From Polaromonas sp. JS666 (GTDB taxonomy: Bacteria > Pseudomonadota > Gammaproteobacteria > Burkholderiales > Burkholderiaceae_C): DNA of 64,000 nt. Every line of letters starts with the position of its first letter. The first letter of the stretch is position 1. Under the pieces are notes generated by a model. That model was given only the letters and a program-made list of their open reading frames with translations. It was not told the DNA's origin and ran no database searches. Positions 26,506 to 34,450 of the stretch are shown here, piece after piece. Both the position numbers and the translations under genes were made by a program. The stretch lies in assembly GCF_900103405.1 (NCBI RefSeq), contig NZ_FNHX01000002.1, positions 686,496 to 750,495 of the forward strand, given 5' to 3'.

Positions 26506-27444
26506 TCATGCCTGGTGCATAAAAAGCCCCGCGCAGACGCCTCTCAACCATTTGTTGGCACTGTCTTGCTGGTACCGCGCATGCCAGTATTGCTTCACGG
26601 TAAAGCCCGGAATTTCGAACGGGCACGGCAGCACCCGCAAGTGGCCCGCGCGCGCCAGAGTCTCCCCGATCATGCGGGGCAAGGTGGCGATCAGGTTGCT
26701 GCCGCCCAGGATCGATGACAGCCCCAGAAAGCCCGGCAGTTCCAGGCCCACCTTGCGCCGGATCTGCAGCGACTCAATGGCGTTGTCAAGCAATTGATGG
26801 CCGGTCCCGGAGCTGATGCTGATATGCCTTTCCGCCTGGTAGGCCTCAAGGCTCCAGCACTGCGCCAGGTTATCGCCAATGCGGGGATGGTTGGCGTTGG
26901 CCAGGCATATCCAGTCCTGCTTGTAAAACGTCTGCTGGTAGAAGCCGGCATCGAGCCAGGGCAAATAGCCGAGGGCGATATCGGCCTCACCCGACTCCAG
27001 CTTGTCCGCCAGGTCCGGGCCGATGACGCTGGCCTGCAGGGAGATGCCGGGCGCAACCACATGGACATGGTTGAGGATGCTCGGGAGCAAGGTGATATGG
27101 CTGGCATCCGTCATGCAGATCGAAAAGCGTTTTTCGGCGGTCGCCGGGTCAAACGGTTTTTCCGGCCGCGACAGGCGCGACATGCCGGCCAATATCTCCC
27201 GCACCGTCCCGATCAAGGCTTCGGTGCGTGGGGTCGGGAGCATGCCTTTGGACGTCCTGATGAACAGGGGGTCATCGAGCTGCTGGCGCAGCTGCGAAAG
27301 CCAGGTGCTGATGGTTGACTGGCTTTGGCCCAGCGCATCCGCCGATCGGGTCACGCTTCCGGTGGCGCAGAGCAGATCCAGCAGCCTAAGGAATTTGACG
27401 TCGAGAAGCGGGGGATCGAGGTCCATCGCGGCATTGTCCACCAT
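26506..27444 (-). CDS. LysR-family transcriptional regulator (paralogue B)
   Basis: 312 residues from ATG 27444; ATG 27426 is an alternative with a GGTGGA upstream. HTH region FLRLLDLLCATGSVTRSADA and SQSTISTWLSQLRQQ. The ligand domain shares long identical stretches with paralogue A, such as ICMTDASHITLLP, GFYQQTF, LELPGFLGLS and WHARY. The two genes are tail to tail with 46 bp between them. It is divergent from the LivK-like/enoyl-CoA hydratase/acyl-CoA dehydrogenase genes and probably regulates them. A duplicated regulator pair suggests linked signals. Confidence 0.92.
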   Translation of the reverse strand: MVDNAAMDLDPPLLDVKFLRLLDLLCATGSVTRSADALGQSQSTISTWLSQLRQQLDDPLFIRTSKGMLPTPRTEALIGTVREILAGMSRLSRPEKPFDPATAEKRFSICMTDASHITLLPSILNHVHVVAPGISLQASVIGPDLADKLESGEADIALGYLPWLDAGFYQQTFYKQDWICLANANHPRIGDNLAQCWSLEAYQAERHISISSGTGHQLLDNAIESLQIRRKVGLELPGFLGLSSILGGSNLIATLPRMIGETLARAGHLRVLPCPFEIPGFTVKQYWHARYQQDSANKWLRGVCAGLFMHQA

Positions 27445-27445
27445 T

Positions 27446-27483
27446 ATCGAATTTCTCGATGATGCAAATCGGATCCATCGAAT
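27446..27483. promoter_or_regulatory. Candidate LysR sites upstream of paralogue B and the LivK-like gene
   Basis: Perfect inverted repeat ATCGA-N5-TCGAT at 27446-27460, and two direct copies of ATCGAAT at 27446 and 27477, 31 bp apart, about three helical turns. The site lies in the divergent gap of about 126 bp, as expected for a LysR regulator with recognition and activation half-sites. Confidence 0.5.
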
Positions 27484-27570
27484 GGACGAACGATGGTGTG
27501 CCACCTAGCATCTCCTGCAGTTCCATGGACCGTGGAACCCAGGCACACAACTATTCGTCAGGAGACAACC

Positions 27571-28710
27571 ATGCTTCAACCACTGCGCCTCGCCGCTGCA
27601 GGCCTGGCCTTTGCGGCCATGCACACCCTCACCCCCGCACAGCCTGTTTCCATCGTTGGGCTGGTCGAGCTATCGGGAACCGGTGCCACCGCAGGCACCA
27701 ACTACAACAACGGCGTGAAGCTGGCCATTGCGGAAATCAATGCGGCCGGCGGCGTGTTGGGCCGCAAGATCAGCTACAGCGCCTGGGACACGCAGTCGAA
27801 TCCCGGCATTGCCAAGTCACTGGCGACCAAGGCCATCGACCAGGGGGCGCCCCTGGTGATGGGGCCGGTGTTTTCGGGCTCTATCCTGGTCAGCATGGCC
27901 GAAACCCGCAGGGCGGAAGTTCCCAACGTCATAGGCGGCGAGGCCGCCGCGATCACGCAGCAGGGCAATCCTTACGTGTTCCGAAGCTCCTTCACCCAGG
28001 CCGCCGCCATGCCCAAGGTGGTCCGCTATATCCGCGACAGCGTCAAGGCCAGGAGCGTGGCCATCATCTACGTCAACAACGACTTCGGCAAGGGTGGACG
28101 GGACATGGTCCTCAAGGAGCTCCAGGCTGCCGATATCAAGGTGCTCGCCGATATCTCGACAGAAGCCGGCCAGCTCGATTTCTCCAGCGCGGTGCTGAAG
28201 GCCAAGCAGTCCGGCGCGGATGCCCTTTTTGTCTACAGCAATGAGGAGGAATCCGCCCGGGTGCTGAAAGAGGTGCGCAAACAAGGCTATGACAAGCCGG
28301 TGATCGGCGAAACCACCCTGGCAAACGACAAGGTCATCGAACTCGCGGGGGAAGCAGCCAACGGCGTGGTGGCGCACGTAGGCTTGACCCCGGATGCGCC
28401 GAATCCGACCGTGCAGGCCTTTGCCAAACGGTACCTCGACGAGTACAAGTCAAAGGCGGATCACAACGCCATGAAAGGCTATACCGGCATGCACGCCGCC
28501 AAGGCCATTTTCGACAAGATAGGAAAGATCGATTCCAAGGCGTTCGCGGCCGCGATGCACGGCGCCAGTATCTCGGCAAAGCAATATCCAGGGGTGTTGT
28601 TCGACGTCAAGTACGACGACAAGGGCGACCTTGATCGAGAGAGCTTCATCGTCAAAATCGTCAACGGCAAGGCGCAGGTCATAGAAACGCTCAAGCCGGC
28701 TGCCAGGTAA
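27571..28710 (+). CDS. LivK-like (type 1) ABC transporter substrate-binding protein, no cognate permease nearby
   Basis: 379 residues from ATG 27571 with a strong GGAGA RBS. Signal peptide about 1-23. The mature part begins with VSIVGLVELSGTGATAGTNYNNGVKLAIAEINAAGG and continues with YVFRSSFTQAAAMPKVVRYI, VAIIYVNNDFGKGG and MKGYTGMHAAKAIF, typical of branched-chain amino acid or aromatic acid binding proteins. No Liv-type permease or ATPase genes are near, so it must use partners elsewhere, or act as a sensor. It leads a set with enoyl-CoA hydratase and acyl-CoA dehydrogenase genes. Confidence 0.92.
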   Translation: MLQPLRLAAAGLAFAAMHTLTPAQPVSIVGLVELSGTGATAGTNYNNGVKLAIAEINAAGGVLGRKISYSAWDTQSNPGIAKSLATKAIDQGAPLVMGPVFSGSILVSMAETRRAEVPNVIGGEAAAITQQGNPYVFRSSFTQAAAMPKVVRYIRDSVKARSVAIIYVNNDFGKGGRDMVLKELQAADIKVLADISTEAGQLDFSSAVLKAKQSGADALFVYSNEEESARVLKEVRKQGYDKPVIGETTLANDKVIELAGEAANGVVAHVGLTPDAPNPTVQAFAKRYLDEYKSKADHNAMKGYTGMHAAKAIFDKIGKIDSKAFAAAMHGASISAKQYPGVLFDVKYDDKGDLDRESFIVKIVNGKAQVIETLKPAAR

Positions 28711-28725
28711 GGGGGGCGCGTCAAC

Positions 28726-29514
28726 ATGGCCGGCCCCTCCTTCGAGCACTGCAGGTACGAGCGGCACGGGCGCGTTCTTGTCATCACGATCAACCGTCCG
28801 CAGGTTCTGAACGCGTTGAACCCGGCTGCCCATTTCGAGATGGCGCAGGCCTTTGATCTCTACGCCGCGGACCCCGACCTGCACGTGGCCATCCTGACCG
28901 GCAGCGGAGAACGCGCATTTTGCGTGGGTACCGACCTGAAGGAGCTCTCAAGAACAGGCGAGCACCGCAAACCGGCCAGCGGCTTCGGCGGCATCACCAC
29001 GCGTTTCGACCTTTTCAAGCCGGTGATCGCGGCGGTCAACGGCCTGTGCCTCGGAGGCGGCGCCGAGATGGTGGCCGCCTGCGACCTGGCGGTCTCCTCG
29101 GACAGCGCCAGTTTCGCCATGCCGGAGCCGCTGGTGGGCCTTGCCGCCCTGGGTGGGGGCGCCTTGCAGAGACTGGCGCGCGAGATGCCGATGAAAGACG
29201 CGATGATGCTGATCCTGACCGGCCGGCGCATTGACGCGCAGGAAGCCAGGCGCATCAGCCTGATCAACGAGGTGGTACCGCATCAGGAATTGATGCCCGC
29301 GGCATTCGCCCTGGCCGGGCGCGTGCTCGCCTGTGCGCCCTTGGCGGTGCAGGCCTCCAAACAGGTGATGCTGCAAAGCCTTGACATGCCCGATCTGCAA
29401 ACGGCCATGAGCGCCCGCTACGAGGCGGCAGAAAGGATGCTGGCCAGCCAGGACGCGATCGAGGGTCCGCTGGCCTTCGCCGAGAAACGCAAACCGGTGT
29501 GGACAGGTCGCTAG
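28726..29514 (+). CDS. Enoyl-CoA hydratase/isomerase family protein
   Basis: 262 residues with a crotonase fold. The CoA-binding/oxyanion segments ILTGSGERAFCVGTDLKEL and VNGLCLGGGAEMVAACDLAV are conserved. In the second catalytic region the sequence reads PEPLVGLAALGGGALQRLAREM, where Glu is present at the first position and a Gly/Ala-rich loop at the second. It could hydrate or isomerise an enoyl-CoA. It follows the LivK-like gene by 15 bp, with a GGGGGG RBS, and precedes an acyl-CoA dehydrogenase gene; the three appear to be one transcript. Confidence 0.92.
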   Translation: MAGPSFEHCRYERHGRVLVITINRPQVLNALNPAAHFEMAQAFDLYAADPDLHVAILTGSGERAFCVGTDLKELSRTGEHRKPASGFGGITTRFDLFKPVIAAVNGLCLGGGAEMVAACDLAVSSDSASFAMPEPLVGLAALGGGALQRLAREMPMKDAMMLILTGRRIDAQEARRISLINEVVPHQELMPAAFALAGRVLACAPLAVQASKQVMLQSLDMPDLQTAMSARYEAAERMLASQDAIEGPLAFAEKRKPVWTGR

Positions 29515-29670
29515 AACATAGCGACACGCAGGTTGCGGCCCGCCAAAAACACCGCCCGACCGGGAGAAAAGCGCCGCCGGGCTCCTGTACGCTTTATCCC
29601 TCATGCGGGCATCGAATTGCCGGAGGCGCCCGGTATGACCCGCCGCATACAAGACGACCTGGAGAAAGAC

Positions 29671-30852
29671 ATGGATTTCGCACTCAACGAAGAGCAGAAA
29701 ATGCTGGTCGCAACGGTACGCCGTTTCATCGACGAAGAACTCCGGCCGCTTGAAGACGAAGTCGAACAGCAGGGCTTTCTGGATCCGGACAAGGCGCGCG
29801 CCATCCACGAAAAATCCAGGGCACTCGGCCTGTACGCCACGAACATGCCCGTCCAGTTCGGGGGCGGCGGGCTCGGCGCGGTCGATACCATGCTGCTGGA
29901 AGAGCAGTTCGGCCATACGACCGACATCCTGATTCGCCGCGCGTTTGGCAATGTCTATGAGGTGCTGCTTGCCGCCCGGGGGGAGCAGGTGGGGCGCTGG
30001 CTCGAACCGGCGGTACGCGGCGAACGGGTCTGCTCAATCGCCATCACCGAAGCCGGCGCCGGTTCGGATGCCGGCGGCATCACGACGCGTGCCGTCAAAA
30101 CGGCCGACGGCTGGCGCCTTTCGGGCAGCAAGCACTTCATCAGCGACGGCGAAATCTCCGACTTCTTTGTGGTGTCGGCGCTGACCGGCGCGGCCGACGA
30201 CAAGGACGGAAAGAAAAAGATATCGCTGTTCCTCGTCGACAAGGGCCTGCCTGGCTTTACCCTCGGCAAGGACCAAAAAATGATGGGCCTGCGCGGCACC
30301 AGCCACCTCGAGTTGTGGTTCGACAACGTCCCCCTTGAGCCCATCGCACTGCTGGGAGATGAAGGCAAAGGCTTGCAGCAGGCCCTGGGTGTGCTGGGTC
30401 GCGTCAGGCTCGCCCAGGTCGGTGCGCGGGCAGTGGGAAAAGCCAGCCACGTCCTCACATTGATGGTCGACTACGCCGCACAGCGAAAACAGTTTGGCAA
30501 ACCGATCGCGGACTTCCAGCTGGTGCAGCAAATGCTCGCCGACAGCGTGATCGACATCAACGCCGCTCGCCTCATGGTTCTGCATGCCGCCTGGATGATC
30601 GACCAAGGCCTCGATGCCCGCGACTGGATCTCCATGGTCAAGGTGCAGGCCGCAGAGGCGCTGGGCCGCGTGACCGATCGGGCCGTCCAGGTATTTGGAG
30701 GAATGGGCTACTGCAAGGAGCTGCCGATTGAACGCTACTACCGCGACGCCCGGATTTACCGGATTTTCGACGGCACCTCCGAAATTCATCGTACGGTGGT
30801 CGCGCGCAGCCTGATGCGGCATGGGGCGTCGCTGTTCGATATCACCGCTTGA
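29671..30852 (+). CDS. Acyl-CoA dehydrogenase
   Basis: 393 residues from ATG 29671 with GGAG upstream; longer starts add a non-conserved tail. FAD-dependent alpha,beta-dehydrogenation of an acyl-CoA. Motifs: ITEAGAGSDAGGITTRAV, MGLRGTSHLELWFDNV, YAAQRKQFGKPIADFQLVQ and QVFGGMGYCKELPIERYYRDARI. The usual catalytic Glu in the late YEGT motif is Asp here (IFDGTSEIHR), as in some subfamilies. It ends the three-gene set and is followed by a decayed region. The acyl substrate is unknown. Confidence 0.92.
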   Translation: MDFALNEEQKMLVATVRRFIDEELRPLEDEVEQQGFLDPDKARAIHEKSRALGLYATNMPVQFGGGGLGAVDTMLLEEQFGHTTDILIRRAFGNVYEVLLAARGEQVGRWLEPAVRGERVCSIAITEAGAGSDAGGITTRAVKTADGWRLSGSKHFISDGEISDFFVVSALTGAADDKDGKKKISLFLVDKGLPGFTLGKDQKMMGLRGTSHLELWFDNVPLEPIALLGDEGKGLQQALGVLGRVRLAQVGARAVGKASHVLTLMVDYAAQRKQFGKPIADFQLVQQMLADSVIDINAARLMVLHAAWMIDQGLDARDWISMVKVQAAEALGRVTDRAVQVFGGMGYCKELPIERYYRDARIYRIFDGTSEIHRTVVARSLMRHGASLFDITA

Positions 30853-30874
30853 AGCGCCATCCTGCTCAAACCCA

Positions 30875-31190
30875 TACCAGACGCCATTGGGCGAGCCTGG
30901 TGTCGGCTTGTCGGGTGTGGGCAACGTCAACGCATTGACATTGCCCGGGCCCTGCTCAAGAAGCGCAAGGTCTTGGTTTTCGGCGAAACCACCAGCAATC
31001 TCGACAATCAGACGGCCGAGCACTTCACCCAGACCATCAATCAATCATTGCGCATGTCCTGCCGCGGGGTTGCAGGTCGATGAGGCCATTCAGTTCGGCC
31101 TGAGAGCTCCGGCTAATGACGGTCCATCGACCGCCTCGGGCCCATCGCAGCCCAAACAGATGGCGGTGATTGAGGGTGAGAGGAAAAATT
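30875..31190 (+). pseudogene. Remnant of a type I secretion (RTX) ABC transporter, C-terminal ATPase part
   Basis: In one frame YQTPLGEPGVGLSG can be read from 30875. After a 2-nt insertion within the signature, the next frame gives GQRQRIDIARALLKKRKV then LVFGETTSNLDNQTAEHF (from 30919). The first frame resumes with GLQVDEAIQFG after a loss of the switch-His region, ending in KQMAVIEGERKN. This is the end of an HlyB-like ATPase with signature LSGGQRQR, Walker B and D-loop. The Walker B Asp is Gly, and the protein cannot be made whole. The front two-thirds of the gene are absent; it abuts the acyl-CoA dehydrogenase gene. Confidence 0.85.
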
Positions 31191-31295
31191 GTGAAGATTT
31201 CTCAGAAGAACAGCCAACCGAAACGGCTACTCTCTTCATACTGACGCTAAGTCACTCGCTACTACGGTTATCAAAATCCCCGAGGGAACATATCC
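31191..31295. other. Gap between the ABC remnant and the lipoprotein gene
   Basis: About 105 bp with lower GC than the surrounding operons. It holds the end of the decayed frame and the GAGGGA RBS of the lipoprotein gene. No other feature is supported. Confidence 0.5.
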
Positions 31296-31952
31296 ATGAA
31301 ACGTCGAACATTTGCGGCTGCAGCAGTCACGGCACCTTTGTTGAGTGCTTGCCTTTACGACGATATCTTCGCGTTTGAATGGGAAGAAGAAATCCAGCTA
31401 CATGATCAAAGTGTGATCGTGGCTCACGTGAAACATACCTTTGCGCGGATCACTCAAGGCATTCTTCCCTATGGTGGCATGATCGTTCCGAGAGACTGCA
31501 CGCTCTCATTTGATGCAGGGGTGCCTGCCGGAAAGGTTGGCCAGCTTTTCAGGAATTTTCGACCGGTTTTTCTCGATCGAGACGATGGAGTTTGGTACGC
31601 GGTATTGGAGGGCGCATATTTCACCAAATATAAAGAGACAACCGGTCAATATTGGGGGGAATACGAGGCACCAGGTGGTCACCGGACGATAGCGCTGCTG
31701 GACGGGAAGTGGCAGCCCATCTCACTGAAACGGTTGCCCGCCAAATTCAAAATAATAAACATGCTGCTTCTTGTAGGGACAGCAGATGAGTGGGCCAAGT
31801 TTGACGGCACTCGATTGACGCTAAACCAGAAGGCTGGCTGGTTGCTAAAGCATCCTCCCACCCCTGACAACTATTTTTTGAGTCGACCACCTGAAGTCGA
31901 TCCCGCAAGCTCAGACCCCATGAAATCGCCAATTCGGGGAGCCTCCAAATGA
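31296..31952 (+). CDS. Putative lipoprotein of unknown function
   Basis: 218 residues. N-terminus MKRRTFAAAAVTAPLLSAC ends in a lipobox (LSAC, Cys near residue 19), so it is probably membrane-anchored. After that comes FEWEEEIQLHDQSVIVAHVKHTF, a pattern of alternating strands, and a C-terminal Pro-rich tail. No domain is recognised. The base composition is visibly lower in GC and uses more A/T-ending codons than neighbouring genes, suggesting later arrival. It lies between a transporter remnant and a small membrane-protein gene framed by direct repeats. Confidence 0.7.
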   Translation: MKRRTFAAAAVTAPLLSACLYDDIFAFEWEEEIQLHDQSVIVAHVKHTFARITQGILPYGGMIVPRDCTLSFDAGVPAGKVGQLFRNFRPVFLDRDDGVWYAVLEGAYFTKYKETTGQYWGEYEAPGGHRTIALLDGKWQPISLKRLPAKFKIINMLLLVGTADEWAKFDGTRLTLNQKAGWLLKHPPTPDNYFLSRPPEVDPASSDPMKSPIRGASK

Positions 31953-31999
31953 CATACGAATACGCGTTGCTTGCAGCAGATCCATATAGGGATGCGTGC

Positions 32000-32020
32000 T
32001 GAATTGCGCTGAAGTCTGAC
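32000..32020 (+). repeat. 21-bp direct repeat, left copy
   Basis: Contains AATTGCGCTGAAGTCTGAC; an identical 21-bp copy lies at 32513-32533. The two frame the small membrane-protein gene. Confidence 0.9.
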
Positions 32021-32083
32021 CCGAGTTTGATCCCGCGTCGCCACGTTTATCACGCCTAATTTTCGCCTGCACCATCAGTTGGC

Positions 32084-32494
32084 TCATTTCAGTATCTGGC
32101 GTCTCTTCCAGACGTAGCTGAAAGCCTTCAACGAAAACAGGAACAAGCCAGCCGCGACACCAAACCACAGCAGGCCCACAAACTTCGGCCCACCGCTTTG
32201 CAAAACTTCTTCCACGGCCTGGCAAAGCCACCGTCGGCGCCCATTGCATGCATCCGGCACATAACGGGCGTTATCCATGAAATAGTCCAGGCCGGCACTG
32301 AAACAAAATGCGCCGAGTGACAGGCCACCGATGAGGCCCGCAATGGATTGCCGGAGGGTGTTGTCAATAAGGAGCGCGCTTGCAGCGCACAGAAGGGCAA
32401 TGCTTACGAGCATCCCCTTCCAACCGTTCAGAGCAAACAGAAATGCCATCAGCCCCAATACAAAGGCACAAAGCAGTTTGAAGCCAAATCTCAT
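32084..32494 (-). CDS. Small membrane protein of unknown function
   Basis: 136 residues. Three hydrophobic stretches precede the middle (LLCAFVLGLMAFLFALNGW, MLVSIALLCAASALLI, IAGLIGGLSLGAFCFSAGL) and one follows near the C-terminus (FVGLLWFGVAAGLFLFSL). A short Cys-containing loop, DACNGRRRWLCQAVEEV, lies between. The ends are Lys/Arg-rich. No family is recognised. The gene sits alone in an area of lower GC and is enclosed by 21-bp direct repeats, so it may have been inserted or duplicated as a unit. No clear RBS was identified upstream of the ATG. Confidence 0.65.
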   Translation of the reverse strand: MRFGFKLLCAFVLGLMAFLFALNGWKGMLVSIALLCAASALLIDNTLRQSIAGLIGGLSLGAFCFSAGLDYFMDNARYVPDACNGRRRWLCQAVEEVLQSGGPKFVGLLWFGVAAGLFLFSLKAFSYVWKRRQILK

Positions 32495-32512
32495 TTTCTT
32501 CCCACGATTATT

Positions 32513-32533
32513 TGAATTGCGCTGAAGTCTGAC
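32513..32533 (+). repeat. 21-bp direct repeat, right copy
   Basis: Identical to 32000-32020, same orientation, 513 bp from start to start. It lies just upstream of the membrane-protein gene's start and about 235 bp before the TpsB gene. Confidence 0.9.
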
Positions 32534-32634
32534 ACTGAAACCTCGACTGTCCTCGTTGTAGCGGAGAGATCAAACGCCGGCACCGTACATTCCCGCAAAT
32601 TGCGGCGATGTAACAACACAGGAGAGCGTCATTT

Positions 32635-32667
32635 GTAAAAGGCCCAGCCAAAAAGCATGCCTTTTAC
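32635..32667. promoter_or_regulatory. 9-bp perfect inverted repeat upstream of the TPS locus
   Basis: GTAAAAGGC (32635-32643) and GCCTTTTAC (32659-32667) are separated by 15 bp, about 100 bp before the TpsB start. It could be an operator or a hairpin. There is no T-run after it, so a terminator is less likely. Confidence 0.5.
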
Positions 32668-32768
32668 TTACGTCCTGTTACGATGAACAACACCCTGAAC
32701 AGAGCCCCTTGAGAGCTCCATTTTCCAAGCCATTTGTTCAGCCCACTGGTCCCCGTGGATAGGAACAA

Positions 32769-34430
32769 ATGAGTCGCTTGATCACTTACCTGGCCCGTTG
32801 CGGCCTGAGCGGCGCGCTGGCGCTGACTGCCGCTGCAGCGGCATTGGCGGCCGCCGATGAACGTTTTGAGATCACGCGTTTCCAGGTAGAAGGCAATACG
32901 CTGCTGCCCGCGGCGGAAGTGGATCGCCTGGTCGGCCCTTTAGCCGGCCCGCAGCGCGGCTTTGCCGATATCCAGCTTGCAGTCGAGGCCTTGCAGCAGG
33001 CTTATCGCAAGGCCGGCTACAGCACGGTGCTGGTGTCGGTGCCCGAGCAGGAACTGGCCGGCGGCGCGGTGAAGCTGCTGGTGCGGGAAACCGTGATTTC
33101 CTCGATCACCGTGACGGGCAACCAACATTTCGACGAGGCCAACATCCGCGCCAGCCTGGTGCGGCTGCAGGTGGGCCGCTCGCCCAGCCTGGCCGCGATT
33201 TCCGAATCGATACAGCTGGCCAATGAAAGCCCGGCCAAGCAGGTCGGCGTCACCTTGGCCGAAGGCGACAAGCCGGGCACCATAGACGCCAAGGTGCTGG
33301 TCGACGACCACAAGCCGCTGCGCATCATCACCACGCTGGACAACACGGGCTCACCCTCCAGCGGCCGCTGGCGCACCGGTGTGGCCGTGCAGCATGCCAA
33401 CCTGTTTAACCGCGACCATGTGGGCACGCTGGCCTATACCACCTCGCCCGACAGCCCTTCGGGCGTGAACCTGAATGTCTATTCGGTGGGCTACCGCGTC
33501 CCGCTGTATGCGTATGGCGACAGCGTGGACTTTATTTACGGCAAGTCGAGCGTCAACTCGCCCGCCAGTTCCCCTGTGCTGGGCGGCCTGCTGGGCTTTA
33601 CCGGCAAGGGCGATGTGTACGGCCTGCGCTGGAACCACTTCCTGGGCCGCCGCGGTGAAAGCACGGCCAAGCTGGTGCTGGGCCTGGACCACAAGCTGAT
33701 TGACTCGCGCTGCGAAGTCGGCGGCGTCACGGTCAGCATCGCGCCGCCCACGCCGCCGATTGCCTCCTGTGTGCCTTACACCACCACGCCGCTGAGCATC
33801 ACCTACAGCAGCCAGACCGAGGGCGCCGACCAGGTGTCGGGCTACAGCGTCGGCCTGTCGCGCAACATTCCCAGCGGTGAGCGCTACACCAATATCGACG
33901 GCCGCACGGACCGCTACTCTTACCTGACGCCGGGCAACCGCAGCACGCGCGACGATTTCATGGCCGCGCGCGCGAGTGCCTCGCTGTTCAAGTCTTTGGC
34001 CAGCGGCTGGCAGCTGCGCCTGGCCGGCAGCGCCCAGTACACCGACACGCCGCTGCTCGCGGGCGAGCAGTTCGGCCTGGCCGGATCGACGACCGTGCGC
34101 GGCTTCCAGGAGCGCGCGGTGACGGCCGACAGCGGCATCGTGGCCAATGCCGAGCTCTATACGCCGGAGCTCTCCGGCCGTGTCGGGCTGCCCGGCCAGC
34201 TGCGCGGCGTGTTTTTTATTGACGCGGGCCATGGCAGCAACAACAAGGTGGGCAGCAGCGGCTTGCCCGGCAGTGTCACGGTGTCCAGCGTGGGCGCGGG
34301 CCTGCGGTATGTGCTGAGCCGCGATTTCAGCCTGAACGTGGACCTGGCGCGCGTGAACAACGCGGGCACCTCCCTCACGGAAAAACGGGGCGACTGGAAT
34401 GCCCACCTGAGCGCTTCGCTGGCGTTCTGA
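32769..34430 (+). CDS. TpsB outer-membrane transporter (ShlB/FhaC/HecB family)
   Basis: 553 residues with a signal peptide (about 1-28). Two POTRA domains follow (FEITRFQVEGNTLLPAAEVD and ISSITVTGNQHFDEANIRASL). The rest is a 16-strand barrel with the Omp85 signature VRGF at about 443-446 and a C-terminal Phe. It secretes the partner TpsA protein across the outer membrane; the TpsA gene lies 20 bp downstream. Family length (550-590) fits. The absence of a helix-H1-like plug cannot be judged. This is a confident two-partner secretion pair. Confidence 0.95.
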   Translation: MSRLITYLARCGLSGALALTAAAAALAAADERFEITRFQVEGNTLLPAAEVDRLVGPLAGPQRGFADIQLAVEALQQAYRKAGYSTVLVSVPEQELAGGAVKLLVRETVISSITVTGNQHFDEANIRASLVRLQVGRSPSLAAISESIQLANESPAKQVGVTLAEGDKPGTIDAKVLVDDHKPLRIITTLDNTGSPSSGRWRTGVAVQHANLFNRDHVGTLAYTTSPDSPSGVNLNVYSVGYRVPLYAYGDSVDFIYGKSSVNSPASSPVLGGLLGFTGKGDVYGLRWNHFLGRRGESTAKLVLGLDHKLIDSRCEVGGVTVSIAPPTPPIASCVPYTTTPLSITYSSQTEGADQVSGYSVGLSRNIPSGERYTNIDGRTDRYSYLTPGNRSTRDDFMAARASASLFKSLASGWQLRLAGSAQYTDTPLLAGEQFGLAGSTTVRGFQERAVTADSGIVANAELYTPELSGRVGLPGQLRGVFFIDAGHGSNNKVGSSGLPGSVTVSSVGAGLRYVLSRDFSLNVDLARVNNAGTSLTEKRGDWNAHLSASLAF

Positions 34431-34450
34431 AGAACACAAGGTAGACCACC

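Noticed and set aside
30821..31378. Open frame of 185 codons after the acyl-CoA dehydrogenase gene
   Set aside because: It only joins parts of the decayed ABC ATPase with unrelated sequence, and the middle part reads in another frame. Treated as a pseudogene.
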